From positions 124,001 to 188,000 of the forward strand of contig NZ_LT900021.1 of assembly GCF_900198835.1 (NCBI RefSeq): DNA of 64,000 nucleotides. Reading direction: 5' to 3'. Below are positions 34,163 through 42,630 of the stretch, one piece after another. This stretch comes from Thermococcus henrietii (GTDB taxonomy: Archaea; Methanobacteriota_B; Thermococci; Thermococcales; Thermococcaceae). The translations under genes were made by a program, and so were the position numbers. Below the pieces are notes generated by a model. The model ran no database searches, was not told the DNA's origin, and worked only from the letters and a program-made list of their open reading frames with translations. Positions within the stretch are counted from its first letter, which is position 1, and each line of letters starts with the position of its first letter.

Positions 34163-35098
34163 TCAGCCGAAGACCTCGGCGAGCTTCTTAAGCTTCTCCC
34201 ACTCGCGAAGCACCCAGCTCTGGAGGTTCTCGATGTCCTCCCTGGTCATGTACTTGAACCTGCCCTGGAGCTTGAGGAACTCCTCAATTGGCTTCGGCTC
34301 CTTCTTGGGCGAGGGCATGTTTATCTTGTACTTTCCGTTCTCGTACTCGAAGAGCGGGAAGTATGCGGTCTGAACTGCGAGCCTTGCTATCTCGATGCTC
34401 TTGTCGGTGGGTGAGCGCCAGCCGGTCGGACAGGGAGCAAAGAGCTGGATGAAGCTCGGCCCCTCTATCTTCCTGGCCTTCTTGAGCTTCCTTATGAAGT
34501 CCTCCGGGAAGGCGACGCTTGCCGTGGCCGCGTAGGGAACCTCGTGGGCGATGACGATGTCGATGACTTTCTTCTTGTGTCTCTTCTCAAGGAAGTGCCT
34601 CTTTCCTCCGGGAGTGTTGGTGGTCCAGGCTCCGTAGGGGGTTGAGCTCGAACGCTGAATTCCGGTGTTCATGTAAGCCTCGTTGTCGTACATTATGTAA
34701 ACGGCATCGTGGCCCCTCTCAAGGAAGCCACTCAAAGCCTGAAGGCCTATGTCCGCTGTACCACCGTCGCCGGCCCAGCCGACGACCATAACCCCGTCGT
34801 CGCCCTTGACCTTTATTCCCCTCGCCTTCAAAGCGGCCTCGATACCGCTTATGACAGCGCCGGTGGTCTCGAAGGCGGTGTGGAAGAGGTTAGCGTCAAG
34901 CGCGGTGTAGGGCCAGGGGCCGGCTATGATGGTCGAACAGCACGCGGGGATGACGAAGATGGTCTTCCTGCCGTAGGCCTTGAGGACGTACCTTATTCCG
35001 AGCGAGGCGCCACAGCCCTGGCAGGCCGTGTGGCCGGCAAAGAAGTGCTCCTCAGCTGGGATGCTCAGCCTTTTTCTAACGTTCTCGGGAATCTCCAT
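34163..35098 (-). CDS. vorB: 2-Ketoisovalerate:ferredoxin oxidoreductase beta subunit
   Basis: 311-aa VOR beta (same length as P. furiosus VorB), acting on branched-chain 2-ketoacids from Val, Leu, Ile. Cluster cysteines in HTACQGCGASLG and FIQLFAPCPTGW, TPP motif [18 protein letters not shown]. About 45-50% similar by eye to PorB, the result of an ancient duplication. ATG 35098 follows AGGTGAGAACG and overlaps nothing; vorA ends 6 nt before. The longer ORF start is ignored. Confidence 0.93.
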   Translation of the reverse strand: MEIPENVRKRLSIPAEEHFFAGHTACQGCGASLGIRYVLKAYGRKTIFVIPACCSTIIAGPWPYTALDANLFHTAFETTGAVISGIEAALKARGIKVKGDDGVMVVGWAGDGGTADIGLQALSGFLERGHDAVYIMYDNEAYMNTGIQRSSSTPYGAWTTNTPGGKRHFLEKRHKKKVIDIVIAHEVPYAATASVAFPEDFIRKLKKARKIEGPSFIQLFAPCPTGWRSPTDKSIEIARLAVQTAYFPLFEYENGKYKINMPSPKKEPKPIEEFLKLQGRFKYMTREDIENLQSWVLREWEKLKKLAEVFG

Positions 35099-35103
35099 CG
35101 TTC

Positions 35104-36291
35104 TCACCTCTTGAGGTGGTACCACTCAACCTCTCTATCGAGCTTTCCTGCCTCGATAACCTTCTTCATGTTCTCCGCTATGGCCCTGACGTCCGGAACG
35201 GTGAAGTCCCTGCCGCCGAGTCCGACGATGTAGTTCTTGATTATCGGCCTGGCATCGGTGTTGTAGAGAACGCCCTTGGACTCGTTGAAGAGTATGCCCT
35301 CCTGGCCGAAGGAGTAGTTCCTGTCGAGGACGGCTATGCCCTTGACGCTCTCGGCTATCTCCCTCAGTTCTTCCTTCGGGAACGGCCTGAACCATCTAAC
35401 TTTCGCGTAGCCGACCTTGTAGCCCTCCTTCCTGAGCAGGTCCACCGCTTCCTTGACGGTTCCCATGAGCGAGCCCATACCCATGAAGACGAAGTCCGCA
35501 TCGTCAACGTAGCCCTTCTCAATCATCTCGCTGTAGTCCCTGCCGAAGCGCTCGCCGAACTCCTTACCGACGTCCTTGATGACCTTGACTGCGTCCTCCA
35601 TGGCCCTGGCAATCTTGTACCTGAACTCATAGTAGTCGTTCGGCCCACCGAGGGCTCCGACCGAGAACGGCTGGCTGAAGTCCGCTAAGTCGTAGAGGGG
35701 CTTCCTCGGCGGAAGGAACTCATCAACGAGCTCCTGCGGAATCATCTCGACGACGTCGTAGGTGTGGCTCAGTATGAAGGCGCTCTCCACTATCATCGCG
35801 GGAAGGTTGACCCTCTCGGCCACCTTGAAGGCCATGAGAACGCCGTCGTAGACTTCCTGGTTGTTCTCGGCGTAGAACTGCATCCAGCCGGTGTCCCTCT
35901 GCGCCAGGCTGTCGGTTTGGTCGTCCCAGACGCTCCACGGGGGAGCCATGGCCCTGTTAACGTCGACCATCACAACCGGGAGCCTCGCACCGCTCGCCCA
36001 GTGGAGCATCTCGTGCATTAAAGCGAGACCCTGGGCAGAGGTTGCGGTGAAAGCTCTCGCTCCAGCGGCGGAAGCACCTATACAGGCCGCCATCGCGGAG
36101 TGCTCGCTCTCGACGGGGACGTACTGGATGTCTGCCTCTCCGTTGGCTATGAACTCGGCTATCTTCTCGATGATGCTCGTCTGCGGGGTGATTGGGTAAG
36201 CGGCGACGACCTGAACGCGGGCATGTTTGGCCGCGTAAGCGGCCGCGTAGTTACCGCTCACAACCTTCCTAATCGGCTTGTACTCCGCCAT
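35104..36291 (-). CDS. vorA: 2-Ketoisovalerate:ferredoxin oxidoreductase alpha subunit
   Basis: 395-aa VOR alpha, paralogue of PorA. N-terminal PITPQTSIIEKIAEF and [23 protein letters not shown] motifs as in the family. ATG 36291 has GGAGGAGAAGTGAT upstream, and vorD ends 1 nt before it. Operon continues to vorB. Confidence 0.93.
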   Translation of the reverse strand: MAEYKPIRKVVSGNYAAAYAAKHARVQVVAAYPITPQTSIIEKIAEFIANGEADIQYVPVESEHSAMAACIGASAAGARAFTATSAQGLALMHEMLHWASGARLPVVMVDVNRAMAPPWSVWDDQTDSLAQRDTGWMQFYAENNQEVYDGVLMAFKVAERVNLPAMIVESAFILSHTYDVVEMIPQELVDEFLPPRKPLYDLADFSQPFSVGALGGPNDYYEFRYKIARAMEDAVKVIKDVGKEFGERFGRDYSEMIEKGYVDDADFVFMGMGSLMGTVKEAVDLLRKEGYKVGYAKVRWFRPFPKEELREIAESVKGIAVLDRNYSFGQEGILFNESKGVLYNTDARPIIKNYIVGLGGRDFTVPDVRAIAENMKKVIEAGKLDREVEWYHLKR

Positions 36292-36292
36292 A

Positions 36293-36610
36293 TCACTTCT
36301 CCTCCTTCTCCATCGTTATGGCGTCGGTCGGGCACTCGTTCGCGCAGATTCCACAACCCTTACAGTAGTCGTAGTCTATTCCAACGTAGCCATCCTCGCG
36401 GATGTAGATTGCAGGCTCCGGGCAGAACTTCCAGCAGATGTAGCACTTGACGCACTTGTCGTCGTTCACGACGGGTATGAAGGTCCTCCAGTCACCTGTG
36501 AAGTTGCTGAGGGTCGTTCCAAGGGTTATCGGCGCCTCGGGGTACTGCTCTACTGAGGTGAAGGTGAGCTTCTCAGCCTGGGCTTTCTTTTCTCCAAACA
36601 AGGTGTTCAA
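36293..36610 (-). CDS. vorD: 2-Ketoisovalerate:ferredoxin oxidoreductase delta subunit
   Basis: 105-aa 2x[4Fe-4S] subunit with CVKCYICWKFCPEP and CKGCGICANECPTDAI. The preferred start is TTG 36610, behind GGTGGT, which gives exactly the length of P. furiosus VorD; the open frame reaches GTG 36622 without a better site. It is the paralogue of PorD. Confidence 0.9.
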   Translation of the reverse strand: MNTLFGEKKAQAEKLTFTSVEQYPEAPITLGTTLSNFTGDWRTFIPVVNDDKCVKCYICWKFCPEPAIYIREDGYVGIDYDYCKGCGICANECPTDAITMEKEEK

Positions 36611-36651
36611 CTTTACCACCACCCGCCTCGGTTAAGGAAGGGAAGAGAAGA

Positions 36652-37209
36652 TTAGAGCTCGTAAACGGTGGTCTTGTTGAAGGCCTCTTCGGCGGCTTTG
36701 GCGTTCTTCTCGCCGAGGGTTCCTGAGAAGGTCTCCTTGATGGCCTCCTGGACGTACTTGAGCTCGACAACGCCGGTGGCTTTAGCGACGGCACCGAGGA
36801 TGGCCGTGTTGGTAATCGGAAGGCCGAGTATGTCGAGGGCGATGGTGGTGGCGTCGACGAGTGCCAGCTTGGCCGGCTTCTTCTTGAGCTTCTCAAGGAC
36901 CTCCTCCTTGCTCTTCTCGGTGTTGACGATAACGATTCCGCCCTCCTTAAGGCCGGCAGTGACGTCGACGGTGTCGAGAAGGCTCGGGTCGAGGACGACG
37001 ACGATGTCCGGCTCGTAAATCTGGGTCTTAATCCTTATCGGCTTGTCGTCAATTCTGGTGAAGGCAGTAACCGGCGCTCCACGCCTCTCAACACCGAAGA
37101 AGGGGAACGCTTGGACGTACTTTCCCTGCTTGAAGGCAGCAGAGGCTAAGATGTTGGCGGCCGTAACGGCACCCTGTCCACCCCTACCGTGAAAACGTAT
37201 CTCAATCAT
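36652..37209 (-). CDS. porG: Shared POR/VOR gamma subunit
   Basis: 185-aa gamma subunit used by both pyruvate and 2-ketoisovalerate ferredoxin oxidoreductases in Thermococcales. N-terminal [21 protein letters not shown] motif near 5-25 (CoA/gamma-domain hallmark). ATG 37209 has GGAGGCAGGGAAG upstream; an in-frame GTG at 37236 is ignored. A TATA-like CCTAAATAAACC (minus, ~37268-37257) precedes it, so porG-vorDAB form one transcript. Confidence 0.93.
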
Positions 37210-37374
37210 CTTCCCTGCCTCCTGTGGGTTTTTCACCTTCAGTTAGTCCGAAAGGTTTATTTAGGTTTCGGTATCGTGTTAAGGAACCCTAAACGGGATT
37301 TTCTGGGTAAGGGTGAACTTTGAATTCCTCCGATGGTTTTTTCCGCTCATCGATTCTCGAAAACTTTTTGAGTA

Positions 37375-37391
37375 CTATATAGACTATATAG
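37375..37391. promoter_or_regulatory. Tandem CTATATAG palindromes before the phosphate permease
   Basis: CTATATAG-A-CTATATAG: two copies of an 8-nt palindrome separated by one base, 14 nt upstream of ATG 37405. Upstream lies an AT-rich CTCGAAAACTTTTTGAG near-palindrome (37356-37372) that can act as TATA. The pair could be a double TATA box or an operator between TATA and start. Confidence 0.4.
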
Positions 37392-37404
37392 CCAGTGATG
37401 AGGG

Positions 37405-38367
37405 ATGGAGGGACTTGCAATAGCCATACTGGCAGTGGCATTCTACATAGCGTGGAACATAGGCTCCAACGATTCAGCGAACGCCATGGGAACCGCGGTC
37501 GGCTCCGGGATACTGAGCTTTCGCCAGGCGACGCTCACGATAGCGATATTCGTGGTCCTCGGGGCTTACCTGAAGGGCTACAAGGTCATGAAGACCGTCG
37601 GAGAGGGTATAGTCCCGGAGGGCTTTCTCACGATGGAGATGGCATTGATAGCGCTTCTCGCCGCCGGAATCTGGGTCACGATAGCAACCGTGAGGGGCCT
37701 TCCAGTCTCCACGACCCAGTCGATAGTCGGTGGCGTTATAGGCGTCGGTCTCGCCATGAAGGCCCCGGTGAACTGGTTCACCCTCGGAAAGATAGCGGCC
37801 GCGTGGGTTATCTCGCCGATACTCTCGGGAATCCTCGCCGCGATACTCTACAAGTTCTACTCCAAGGTGATTTCGAAGATCAAGAGCGTCTCGACGATTG
37901 AAGCCCTCTACAAGGCCCTCGCGATTCTCGGTGGCTCGTACATGGCCTTCAACTTCGGAACCAACGAGGTCGCGAACGCCTCGGGCCCGATAGTCGGGGC
38001 GGGCTTCATGGAGCCCAAGACGGCGGGCGTTCTCGTCGCGATAAGCCTGGCCATCGGTTCCCTTACCTTCAGCTACGCGGTGATGCACACAGTTGGAAAG
38101 AAGATAACCGCCCTCGGCCCGATTTCAGCCTTCGCGGCCCAGTTCGGCTCGGCGATATCGGTCAGCCTCGCCAACTTCCTCGGACTGCCGGTCAGCTCAA
38201 GCCAGTCAATCGTCGGAGGCGTCGTCGGGGTCGGCCTCGTCGTCGGCCAGGGCGTTGACAGAAGGGTAATCAGGGACATACTCTTCGGCTGGGTCGCGAC
38301 GCCTTTAACGGCCATCGTGATTTCCTTCGTTCTCGTCAAGCTCTTCAGCATCGCCGGGATGCTTTAG
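37405..38367 (+). CDS. Inorganic phosphate transporter, PiT family
   Basis: 320-aa PiT permease (Na+ or H+/phosphate symporter) with about ten TM helices in two repeats. The conserved GANDxANxxG signatures are seen as IGSNDSANAMGTAVGSG near 17-33 and FGTNEVANASGPIVG near 190-205; VSTTQSIVGGVIGVGLA and VSSSQSIVGGVVGVGLV are the paired P-T/SQ motifs. ATG 37405 has GTGATGAGGG upstream. Its last 63 nt overlap the hflX gene tail-to-tail. A PhoU-like DUF47 gene, the usual partner, is 10 kb away. Confidence 0.9.
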   Translation: MEGLAIAILAVAFYIAWNIGSNDSANAMGTAVGSGILSFRQATLTIAIFVVLGAYLKGYKVMKTVGEGIVPEGFLTMEMALIALLAAGIWVTIATVRGLPVSTTQSIVGGVIGVGLAMKAPVNWFTLGKIAAAWVISPILSGILAAILYKFYSKVISKIKSVSTIEALYKALAILGGSYMAFNFGTNEVANASGPIVGAGFMEPKTAGVLVAISLAIGSLTFSYAVMHTVGKKITALGPISAFAAQFGSAISVSLANFLGLPVSSSQSIVGGVVGVGLVVGQGVDRRVIRDILFGWVATPLTAIVISFVLVKLFSIAGML

Positions 38368-39633
38368 CCTCTCTATCTTTACCCCCATTCTCGTGAGCTC
38401 CTTCAGCATGCCTGTCTGGACGTAGGCCCTAATCCTCGTTACGTCGCCGTACTCAACCGACAGAACCTCACCAACCGAGCTCAGGAAGGCCATCACCGCC
38501 GGAACCCTAGAGGGGTCTTCAACGACTATCTCAAAGGCCCCGTACTTGGGGAGCTTGAGGAGGACCCGTTCGAGGAGAGAGTAGAGCTCATCAAGTTGCC
38601 TCTCCTTGGCCGAAACTTTCGCCACCCCCTCAATCGAGACCCCGAGGTTCTCGCTCAGCTCAGTCAAAAGCCTCGCCTTCTCCTCGGCATCTCCTCTCTC
38701 AATCAGGTCAACCTTGTTGAGGACAACGACCAATGGTTTGTCGAGGGCCTTGAGCTCGCGGAGAACGTTTACCGACGCCCGGAACTTCCTCGCTATCTCG
38801 CGCCAGGGCTCGCTCGAATCGAGGACGAGGAGGACTATGTCGGCCTTGACAATCTCCTCCAGCGTCGAGTGGAAGGCCTCAACTATGAAGGGAGGAAGGC
38901 CATCTATGAAACCGACAGTGTCTGTGACGAGAACCCTCTTGCTCCCGAGCTTGAAGCGCCTTGTGGTGGTGTCGAGGGTCGTGAACATCTGGTTCCTTGC
39001 CTCGACGCTCTCTCCAGCTAAGGCGTTAAGGAGCGTTGACTTTCCAGCGTTCGTGTATCCGGCAAGGGAGACGAGGATAAAGCCGACCTCCTCGCGCTTC
39101 TTCCTCCTGATTTCCCTCTCGGCCTTGACCCGCTCGAGTTCCTTCCTTATCTTGCCCATTCTGTACCTGATGTGCTTGAGGTACTGCTGGGTCTGGTACT
39201 CGCCCATTCCCTTGAAGCCCGCTCTATCGCCGAGCTTGATTCGCCTTATCGCTTCCTTCACGAGCGGAACCTCGTACTGGAGACTCGCGAGTTCCACCTG
39301 AAGTTTGGCCTCCTTTGAGTGGGCCCGCTTTTCGAAAATCTCAAGGACAAGCTGCCAGCGGTCGATAACCTCAACTCGAAGCTCTTTCCAGAGGCTGTAG
39401 GCCTGAGAAGGCGTTAAGCGGTTCGCAAAAACCACCTTGTCCGGTTTGAGCTCCCTGACGAGCTCCTTAAGCTCCTCCAGCTTCCCCTTTCCGATGTTGT
39501 AGCGCGGATGCTCCTCCCTGTTCTGCTCAAGAACAGCCAGAACCTCGTAACCGGCGCTCCTCAAGAGCTCCTCGAACTCCTCCCTGCTGAGCCTCTCCCT
39601 CCGCGAGTACCTTATGACGCCTACTGCCCTCAT
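38305..39633 (-). CDS. hflX: Ribosome-binding GTPase HflX
   Basis: 442-aa HflX. N-terminal glycine-rich nucleotide-like domain (YSRRERLSREEFEELLRSAGYEVLAVLEQNREEHPRYNIGKGKLEEL, with the GxGK motif), coiled-coil linker (~180-225) and the G domain: G1 GYTNAGKSTLLN, G2/G3 DTTTRRFKLGSKRVLVTDTVGFIDGLP, G4 NKVD, G5 SAKE. HflX binds the 50S subunit and splits or rescues ribosomes. Start ATG 39633. The 3' 63 nt are shared with the opposite-strand permease gene. Confidence 0.93.
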   Translation of the reverse strand: MRAVGVIRYSRRERLSREEFEELLRSAGYEVLAVLEQNREEHPRYNIGKGKLEELKELVRELKPDKVVFANRLTPSQAYSLWKELRVEVIDRWQLVLEIFEKRAHSKEAKLQVELASLQYEVPLVKEAIRRIKLGDRAGFKGMGEYQTQQYLKHIRYRMGKIRKELERVKAEREIRRKKREEVGFILVSLAGYTNAGKSTLLNALAGESVEARNQMFTTLDTTTRRFKLGSKRVLVTDTVGFIDGLPPFIVEAFHSTLEEIVKADIVLLVLDSSEPWREIARKFRASVNVLRELKALDKPLVVVLNKVDLIERGDAEEKARLLTELSENLGVSIEGVAKVSAKERQLDELYSLLERVLLKLPKYGAFEIVVEDPSRVPAVMAFLSSVGEVLSVEYGDVTRIRAYVQTGMLKELTRMGVKIERLKHPGDAEELDENEGNHDGR

Positions 39634-39714
39634 CGTCCACCCATCGGAGGGGCCCTTAATAACCTTTGGGCTAAGCTTAAATCCTAACGCACCGTAATAT
39701 AGTGGGGGGAGACT

Positions 39715-41253
39715 ATGCTGGGTTTAGCGCTTCTTGCCGTGCTAAAAGGTGGCGATATCATAGTTGACAAGGAAGGCCTTAGAAAAGATTTGCTCGCATG
39801 GCACCTCAAGGAGGTTCGGGCGCTGGTCGAGGAGTACGACAAGGTCTTCAAGGTTCTGCTCGAACTGTTGAACGACGAGAACCCCCACGTGCGTGCCAAC
39901 GTGGTACAGGTGCTCATAGACATGCTCTCCGAGGGAAAGCTTGATGGTGAGAGGAAGAAGCTCGCGCTGGACGCGGTTCTTGGGCTCGTGAAGGACGACG
40001 ATGAGCGGGTGGCGCTGAAGGCGCTGGAGTTCATAAACGCACTCCTCGAAACCGGCGAGCTCACCGACGAGGAGTACGAGAGGGTCACCGAGGCCCTGAA
40101 GGACGTGGTGAAGTCCGGAATGCCTGTCCTCGGTGAGTACGCGGCAGAGGGGCTTGGAAAGCTCGGCGCAAAGGTCGCGAAGATAGCGTACAAAATTATC
40201 CGCTGGCTGTTCTCTCTCATAGGGTCGAGCAAGAAGAGGGAGGTTCAGAGCGCGGCGATAACGGCCCTTACTGAAATGGCGATGAAGACCGACGATAGAA
40301 AGGTCCTGAACGAAGTTTTCGACGGGATAGCCGATTTACTTGCCCACCCCGACCCATACGTCGTTGAGAGGGCGCTGTACTCCATCGAGAGGATGCTCTC
40401 CCGCGAAAACGAGATAAGCACGAGGAACAAGCTGAAGGCAATAACTCGGATAAAGGAGCTTAAAGGAGATGTCAAGCTCGGCGTCAAGGCGTCCCAGGTC
40501 CTTGAGAAGCTCGAAAAAAGCGCGGTAACGAGTGAGGAAGCAATGGACGAGACCGAAGCCAAGAAGAGGCTCGAAATAAGCCAGTACAGCATAGACGACA
40601 TCGAGAGGCTCTTAGACGCCGGAAAAACCGAGATAGTGGCGGAGATGGCAAAGCTCGACCCAGAGGTCATGGACAGGGTTCTCGGCATGCTGGAGAGCGA
40701 CGACTACAGCAGGAGAATGGACGCGCTCTGGATTGTGGCAAGGCTGACGAGCCATCTGACACCGAGCGACGCCTACAGGATTCTTCCGGTTCTCGGGGAC
40801 TTCCTGAAGAGCAAGAACCCCTGGGCAAGGGAAACGGCGGCAAAAGTCCTAGCGGACATCTACGCCCTCTACCCTGGAACGTCCAAGTTCTTCAGCAGTT
40901 TACTAGACACACTCCTCAAGTCTGGTAATGAGAGGGACATCGAGGGAGCCCTCGAGCTCATGGCAAGGCTAACGGACAGGCTTCCTTCAAGGGAGATGCT
41001 CTCGGGTATGCTCAAGCTCGTTCTAAAACTGCTTGAGGATGAGAGAACGAGGGGAATAACCCTCCGCGTGATTGCGAGGGAAGCTCAAAAGCTCCTCGAC
41101 CTCGACACGGAGGACCTCTTCGCGCTGGAGGACAAGCTGAAGGAGCTCTACGGAAAGGACGGGGGCAAGTACGACCAGATAATAGCCGGGCTGATAGACG
41201 TTATAGACGACATCCTAAAGATGCGCAGGCAGGGAATCGTGGTAAACGAGTAG
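39715..41253 (+). CDS. HEAT-repeat scaffold protein
   Basis: 512 aa of HEAT/ARM-like helical repeats, e.g. LLNDENPHVRANVVQVLIDML, LVKDDDERVALKALEFINALL, LAHPDPYVVERALYSIERML, LKSKNPWARETAAKVLADIYALYP. Acts as a protein scaffold; partner unknown. A short hydrophobic N-terminus (LGLALLAVLKGG) is not a classical signal peptide. GGGGGGAG precedes ATG 39715. Divergent from hflX. Confidence 0.75.
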   Translation: MLGLALLAVLKGGDIIVDKEGLRKDLLAWHLKEVRALVEEYDKVFKVLLELLNDENPHVRANVVQVLIDMLSEGKLDGERKKLALDAVLGLVKDDDERVALKALEFINALLETGELTDEEYERVTEALKDVVKSGMPVLGEYAAEGLGKLGAKVAKIAYKIIRWLFSLIGSSKKREVQSAAITALTEMAMKTDDRKVLNEVFDGIADLLAHPDPYVVERALYSIERMLSRENEISTRNKLKAITRIKELKGDVKLGVKASQVLEKLEKSAVTSEEAMDETEAKKRLEISQYSIDDIERLLDAGKTEIVAEMAKLDPEVMDRVLGMLESDDYSRRMDALWIVARLTSHLTPSDAYRILPVLGDFLKSKNPWARETAAKVLADIYALYPGTSKFFSSLLDTLLKSGNERDIEGALELMARLTDRLPSREMLSGMLKLVLKLLEDERTRGITLRVIAREAQKLLDLDTEDLFALEDKLKELYGKDGGKYDQIIAGLIDVIDDILKMRRQGIVVNE

Positions 41254-41317
41254 TTGGGAACGTTTCGTTCAAGAAAGCCTTTAAGATTTTTCCTCCCAAC
41301 AAATAACGGTGATTCCC

Positions 41318-41665
41318 ATGGAGAACACAGAGGTTGAGGTCAAGCTTAAGGAGATTGAGGAGCTCCTCGACAGGCTCGGGAAGGAGCACCCAAAGGAGAT
41401 TGCCGCGTTCTCAAGGTTCCTCCGCGAGACCCTTGACAACAAGGCCCTTACAACCAGGGAAAAAGAGCTCATAGCTCTCGCCCTCGGTATTGCCCAGGGC
41501 TGTGAGTGGTGCATCTACCTCCACACCCAGAAGGCTTTGGAGGCGGGAGCGAAGCCGGAGGAGCTCATCGAGGCCGGCCTCGTCGCGGTGCTGATGGCCG
41601 GAGGACCGGCGTTAATGCACCTCATACCGCTCATGAAGGCAATAGAGAAGTTCAAGAAGGAGTGA
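41318..41665 (+). CDS. Carboxymuconolactone decarboxylase/AhpD-like protein
   Basis: 115-aa AhpD-fold protein with the redox CxxC motif GCEWCIYLHTQKALEAGAKPEELIEA, a member of the CMD family often acting as small peroxidase/alkylhydroperoxidase helpers. ATG 41318 follows GGTGATTCCC; the GTG at 41309 is inside the Shine-Dalgarno. The structured RNA candidate lies 57 nt after its stop. Confidence 0.85.
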   Translation: MENTEVEVKLKEIEELLDRLGKEHPKEIAAFSRFLRETLDNKALTTREKELIALALGIAQGCEWCIYLHTQKALEAGAKPEELIEAGLVAVLMAGGPALMHLIPLMKAIEKFKKE

Positions 41666-41695
41666 TTACCCAACCAGCCTTCAAGCCATCGAAAC

Positions 41696-41707
41696 CTTTA
41701 AATATTC
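41696..41707 (+). promoter_or_regulatory. Promoter of the structured RNA
   Basis: CTTTAAATATTC is a good archaeal TATA box; the expected start ~25 nt downstream falls at ~41722-41727, exactly where the structured RNA sequence begins. Confidence 0.55.
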
Positions 41708-41721
41708 TTTCGTTTAGTAAG

Positions 41722-41995
41722 AGCCTCGGAGGAACTACCGTAAAACAACCCCGAGGAGACGAGGGGTTTCATGTTACCTTTCACCATCGGAGGATTGACG
41801 CCGTAAGGCGTCCTTTCAATGACTGCCCGTTGTGGCAGTCAAAAACTCTAAGTGGTGGCCTCAGAAACCATAACCCCAATCCGCTTTGCGGTGAGGGGTA
41901 ATGGGCCGAAGACCCGGCCCGCGGGCTGAACCGAAAGGGGCAACCTAAGTAGGCGATGGGCCCGCAAACCGAACCGCCAACCGGCGGAGAGGAGG
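41722..41995 (+). ncRNA. Unidentified structured non-coding RNA (~270 nt)
   Basis: A gene-free 330-nt gap between the AhpD-like and NAC genes. The segment after the TATA box contains seven strong stems: AACCCC/GGGGTT (41747-41752 with 41763-41768), CACCA/TGGTG (41782-41786 with 41853-41857) enclosing GACGCC-GTAA-GGCGTC (41797-41812) and GACTGCC/GGCAGTC (41821-41840), then CCATAACCCC/GGGGTAATGG (41868-41904, inner CCGC-TTT-GCGG), GGGCCG/CGGCCC (41903-41920), GCGGGC/GCCCGC (41921-41965) with a CCGAAAGG tetraloop region, and CCGCC-AACC-GGCGG (41974-41987). The last part CCTAAG...GATGG resembles a tetraloop receptor. Universal RNase P P4 motifs and the SRP asymmetric-loop motif are not found. Confidence 0.6.
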
Positions 41996-42331
41996 TCAGT
42001 CCCCGCTCAGCTTGAGGATTGCCTCCGCTATGTCCCCTTTCGTTTCTTTCAGCGCTTTAAGCGCGGTTTCCCTGTCAACGCCGGCCTGCTCCATGACGAG
42101 CTCGATGTCCTCCTCTGGAATCTCTATGACCTCCCTTACTTCCTCGCTCCCGGGGACAATCTGGTAGGTCTTCTCGCCCTGGACGACCATGACGGTAACG
42201 ACGGGGTCCTTAAGGACGATTTCTTTGCCCTCAAGCTTAAGAACGACCTCCTTAACGCCCTCCATCTCCTCCATCTTTATTCCGAACTGGCGCATGAGCT
42301 TCTTCATCTGCCTGGGGTTCATTCCCATCAT
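41996..42331 (-). CDS. nac: Nascent polypeptide-associated complex protein
   Basis: 111-aa archaeal NAC, homologous to alpha-NAC, which binds nascent chains at the ribosome exit. NAC domain (IKMEEMEGVKEVVLKLEGKEIVLKDPVVTVMVVQGEKTYQIV) and a C-terminal UBA-like helix set (DIELVMEQAGVDRETALKALKETKGDIAEAILKLSG). ATG 42331 follows GGTGGTTGAG. The stop abuts the 3' end of the structured RNA. Confidence 0.95.
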   Translation of the reverse strand: MMGMNPRQMKKLMRQFGIKMEEMEGVKEVVLKLEGKEIVLKDPVVTVMVVQGEKTYQIVPGSEEVREVIEIPEEDIELVMEQAGVDRETALKALKETKGDIAEAILKLSGD

Positions 42332-42426
42332 CTCAACCACCGGCTAAGGTTCGTTGCGACTCTTAAAAAGGTTGGCAGGGCAACGTTTAATTAGAAGTTC
42401 CACCAAGGAAACGCCGGCGAGTTAAG

Positions 42427-42630
42427 GTGGCCCCCGCTCCACTTCCCGATGGCTCCTCACCACCGTCCGGCCTGAGCTGGACAAAGGTCGTTCTGATGTT
42501 CGTGGTCGCGGTGATTTCCGGGGTTCTGATATACTTCGCGGGCGACCTGATGGAGCGCTACGCCCAGCGGAAAGAGGAGGAAATTAAGGAGGAACTGAAG
42601 GAGCTCGAAGACTCTGGAGACGTTTACTGA
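42427..42630 (+). CDS. Small single-pass membrane protein
   Basis: 67 aa: a Pro/Ser-rich N-terminus, one TM helix (~20-40, VVLMFVVAVISGVLIYFAGD) and a highly charged acidic C-terminal helix (RKEEEIKEELKELEDSGDVY). Unrecognised. Start GTG 42427; a TATA-like CGTTTAATTAG lies at ~42382-42392. Its 3' end overlaps the antiporter gene by 7 nt tail-to-tail. Confidence 0.55.
   Translation: MAPAPLPDGSSPPSGLSWTKVVLMFVVAVISGVLIYFAGDLMERYAQRKEEEIKEELKELEDSGDVY

Noticed and set aside
41722-41995. RNase P RNA or SRP RNA for the structured gap
   Set aside because: No GAGGAAAGUCC/ACAGAA core of P4 and no GNAR tetraloop plus AGCA loop of SRP helix 8 could be found; kept as unknown RNA, but a covariance search is needed to exclude it fully.
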